Assembly (NCBI GenBank): GCA_902784615.1
Contig: CACZVN010000006.1
Location: 97,827-161,826 of the forward strand
DNA length: 64,000 bases
DNA from: an uncultured Prevotellaceae bacterium
GTDB lineage: Bacteria; Bacteroidota; Bacteroidia; Bacteroidales; Bacteroidaceae
Direction of reading: 5' to 3'
Part shown: one piece after another, positions 61,559 to 64,000 of the stretch
Layout: each line of letters opens with the position of its first letter
How positions within the stretch are numbered: position 1 is the first letter of the stretch
Program-made: the position numbers and the translations under genes
Notes under the pieces: model-generated
What the model saw: the letters and a program-made list of their open reading frames with translations, nothing else
What the model was told of the DNA's origin: nothing
Databases searched by the model: none

Positions 61559-63877
61559 ATGAGGAAGCTGTTCGTATATTTCTTGTGGACATTACTGGCT
61601 GTGACCGTTCTGGCAACGGGAGGTGCATATTATGCGATTGATCAGGGTTGGATAGGTTATATGCCGCCCATCGAAGACCTGCAAAACCCGATTAACCGTT
61701 TTGCCACACAGATCTATTCTGCAGATGGCAAAATCATAGGAACCTGGAACTATAATCGCGAGAACCGTGTGATGGTGGATTATACCAAACTCTCACCCTC
61801 TCTGGTACAGGCCTTGGTCGCAACGGAAGATGTCCGATTCTACGACCATTCCGGCATAGACTTCTATGCGTTGGGACGTGCCGTCGTCAAGCGTGGCCTT
61901 CTCGGACAGAAGAGTGCGGGCGGCGGATCTACAATTACACAGCAACTTGCTAAACAGCTATATTCCGAACACGCAAGTTCTACTTTGGAACGTGTACTCC
62001 AGAAACCGATAGAGTGGGTGATTGCCTTGAAACTTGAACGGAACTACACGAAGGACGAGATTATCACGATGTATCTGAATTATTTTGACTTCCTACATAA
62101 TGCCGTTGGTATTAAGACGGCGTCGAATGTCTATTTTAGTAAAGACCCGAAGGACCTGACAGTCAATGAGGCTGCTACGCTTATCGGACTGTGCAAGAAC
62201 CCTTCGTACTATAATCCTGTCAGGCACCCGGAACGTAGCCGTGATCGCCGTAATGTGGTGTTAGGGCAGATGGTGAAGGCTGGCTACCTGAGTGATGCTG
62301 ATTATGAGAAATATGCAGCCCAGCCAGTTGAATTGAAGTTCCATGTGGCAGACCACAAGGAGGGACTTGCCGTCTATCTCCGCGAATATCTCCGTCGTTA
62401 CATGACGGCCAAGAAGCCGGACCGTGCCCTGTATCCTTCGTGGAATATGGTAAAATATTACAACGATTCCATCAATTGGGAAACGGATCCGTTGTACGGT
62501 TGGTGTAATAAGAACAGGAAGCGTAATGGTGATTACTACAGTATCTATACTGATGGTCTGAAGGTTTATACGACCATCGATTCCAGAATGCAGCAATATG
62601 CTGAGGAGGCGGCCTATCAACATGTCGCCAAATTCTTGCAACCAGCCTTTAATGCTGAGAAAAAGAAAAATGCTAATGCGCCATATTCTTCGAATCTGAC
62701 GGCGAGTCAGGTGCAGCAGATCCTGAATCGTTCTATTCGCCAGAGTGAGCGCTATAGGGTGCTGCATGAGAGTGGCGCTTCAGAGTCCGAGATCCAGCGC
62801 TCTTTCCGTACGCCTGTTCAGATGTCTGTCTTCACCTACCACGGGGCGGTGGATACAACGATGACTCCGCTTGACTCGATCAAGTATTATAAATCGTTCC
62901 TGCGGACAGGTTTCGTGAGCGTTTGTCCGCAGAATGGCCATGTGAAGGCTTATGTGGGCGGATTGAACTATGAGTATTTCGCTTATGACATGGTCATGGA
63001 TGGAAGACGACAGGTAGGTTCTACGATTAAGCCTTATCTTTACTCTCTGGCCATGGAGAACGGTTTCTCTCCATGCGACGAGGCTCCGAATGTTCAGGAA
63101 ACATATATTGTGGCTGGCCGTCCGTGGACGCCGCGTAACGGCAGTCGTGCACGATATGGGGAAATGGTGACTTTGAAATGGGGCCTCCAGCAATCAAATA
63201 ACTGGATATCAGCCTATTTGATGAGCAAACTTAATCCTCAGGCATTCGTCGATCTGCTTCATGAATATGGTATCCGTAATCCTGAGATCCACCCGTCAAT
63301 GGCACTTTGTCTCGGTCCTTGTGATATTAGCGTTGGTGAGATGGCGAGCGCTTACACTGCTTTCGTAAATCATGGTATCCGTGCGTCTTTGATGTTTGTG
63401 ACGAAAATTGAAGACAGTGAGGGAAATCTGATTGCCCAGTTCCAGCCTCGCATGAACGAGGTCATCAGTGAGGAGAGTGCCCATAAGATGTTGTATATGC
63501 TGAAAGCCGTCGTCAATGGTGGAACGGCCAGCCGTCTTCGCAACAGGTATAACCTGAAAGGTGATATCGCTGGTAAGACTGGTACGACCAACAACAATAG
63601 TGACGCTTGGTTCATGGGTGTTACGCCAACCTTGGTGAATGCATGTTGGGTGGGAGGAGATGATCGCGACATCCACTTTAATACGATGGTCTATGGACAG
63701 GGTGCTGCCATGGCATTACCGATTTTCGCGCTCTATATGCAGAAAGTCTATCAGGACTCACAGCTTGGGTATAATGAGAATGCGATCTTCGACCTTCCCG
63801 CAGGTTATGACCCCTGTTCGTTTGTTGATGAGGCTCTCGAAACTGACGACAATGATATAGATGAGATCTTCGAGTAA
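61559..63877 (+). CDS. Penicillin-binding protein 1A (glycosyltransferase/transpeptidase)
   Basis: A 772-residue bifunctional class A PBP that polymerises and cross-links peptidoglycan at the inner membrane. One N-terminal TM (LFVYFLWTLLAVTVLATGGAYYAI) anchors it. The GT51 domain has ATEDVRFYDHSGIDFYALGRA with the catalytic Glu, then GGSTITQQLAKQL. The transpeptidase has STIK (SxxK), SNN (SxN) and KTGTT. The C-terminus is acidic. A long gap with repeats and its own promoter precede it, and a promoter for the next gene follows. Confidence 0.93.
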   Translation: MRKLFVYFLWTLLAVTVLATGGAYYAIDQGWIGYMPPIEDLQNPINRFATQIYSADGKIIGTWNYNRENRVMVDYTKLSPSLVQALVATEDVRFYDHSGIDFYALGRAVVKRGLLGQKSAGGGSTITQQLAKQLYSEHASSTLERVLQKPIEWVIALKLERNYTKDEIITMYLNYFDFLHNAVGIKTASNVYFSKDPKDLTVNEAATLIGLCKNPSYYNPVRHPERSRDRRNVVLGQMVKAGYLSDADYEKYAAQPVELKFHVADHKEGLAVYLREYLRRYMTAKKPDRALYPSWNMVKYYNDSINWETDPLYGWCNKNRKRNGDYYSIYTDGLKVYTTIDSRMQQYAEEAAYQHVAKFLQPAFNAEKKKNANAPYSSNLTASQVQQILNRSIRQSERYRVLHESGASESEIQRSFRTPVQMSVFTYHGAVDTTMTPLDSIKYYKSFLRTGFVSVCPQNGHVKAYVGGLNYEYFAYDMVMDGRRQVGSTIKPYLYSLAMENGFSPCDEAPNVQETYIVAGRPWTPRNGSRARYGEMVTLKWGLQQSNNWISAYLMSKLNPQAFVDLLHEYGIRNPEIHPSMALCLGPCDISVGEMASAYTAFVNHGIRASLMFVTKIEDSEGNLIAQFQPRMNEVISEESAHKMLYMLKAVVNGGTASRLRNRYNLKGDIAGKTGTTNNNSDAWFMGVTPTLVNACWVGGDDRDIHFNTMVYGQGAAMALPIFALYMQKVYQDSQLGYNENAIFDLPAGYDPCSFVDEALETDDNDIDEIFE

Positions 63878-63959
63878 TTATATTATATTTATGGTGTAGT
63901 TCTCTTTTGTCAACAAAAGCGAAAACTTTCAATATTTTAGTAATATTTTCATTGAAAAG

Positions 63960-63991
63960 TTTGGTTTGTATTGTTATATTTTGTACCTTTG
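63960..63991 (+). promoter_or_regulatory. Promoter of a gene beyond the right edge
   Basis: TTTG 63960-63963, 20 bp, TACCTTTG 63984-63991. The start of the gene it serves is outside the window. Confidence 0.8.
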
Positions 63992-64000
63992 CATCCGCTT

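Overview
The window looks like a chromosomal segment of a Prevotella-type member of the Bacteroidota. The evidence is the promoter style (TTTG, about 20 bp, then TAnnTTTG, many times over), BspA-like leucine-rich surface proteins, BACON domains, an RprX/RprY pair, a GldB homologue, a second EF-G of the Bacteroidales type, and a SecG-LptE neighbourhood. There is no IS element, prophage or CRISPR array. One tRNA gene (His) is present.

Layout. 1-953: 5' part of a secreted family 2 glycoside hydrolase that runs off the left edge. 1.2-5.3 kb: ilvD-ilvB-ilvN. 5.4-8.1 kb: a FimB/Mfa2-like lipoprotein, serine acetyltransferase and a W/Y/D-rich lipoprotein. 8.2-14.1 kb (minus strand): a possible cell-wall operon made of a 1206-residue fusion (glycosyltransferase, GalT/HIT-like domain, SpoIID), an AmpG-like permease and a DUF3857 protein. 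14.2-19.3 kb: rlmN, pdxA, a sigma-54-type activator, lptE, a TPR-like protein and secG. 19.4-23.0 kb: tRNA-His and a probable metal-uptake locus (Cys/His small protein, TonB receptor, two lipoproteins). 23.0-29.4 kb: CE1 esterase, hemW, a GTPase-degenerate EF-G and a TPR-TM-AraC regulator. 29.5-35.2 kb: small exported proteins, rprXY and rpsF-rpsR-rplI.

35.3-49.2 kb (minus strand) is the most accessory part. A six-gene unit begins with a membrane Hanks-type kinase and ends with a 1130-residue BspA protein. A toxin-antitoxin pair follows, then a second BspA gene and a BACON/SUMF1 lipoprotein. The two BspA genes share near-identical 3' ends that flank the toxin-antitoxin pair. 49.3-57.1 kb: a 57-residue lipoprotein, mtaB, a glycosyltransferase, a GldB homologue, a DPP-IV peptidase and a BACON/Big_2 lipoprotein. 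57.1-61.0 kb (minus): pyrB-pyrI-COG0523 GTPase-glyA. 61.6-63.9 kb: a PBP1A-type penicillin-binding protein, then a promoter pointing out of the right edge.

The best candidates for undescribed biology are the three-activity fusion next to AmpG, the kinase-to-BspA operon, the heptamer stop/start spacers between operon genes, and the promoters that leave almost no 5' leader. All functions are inferred from sequence reading alone; no database search was run.
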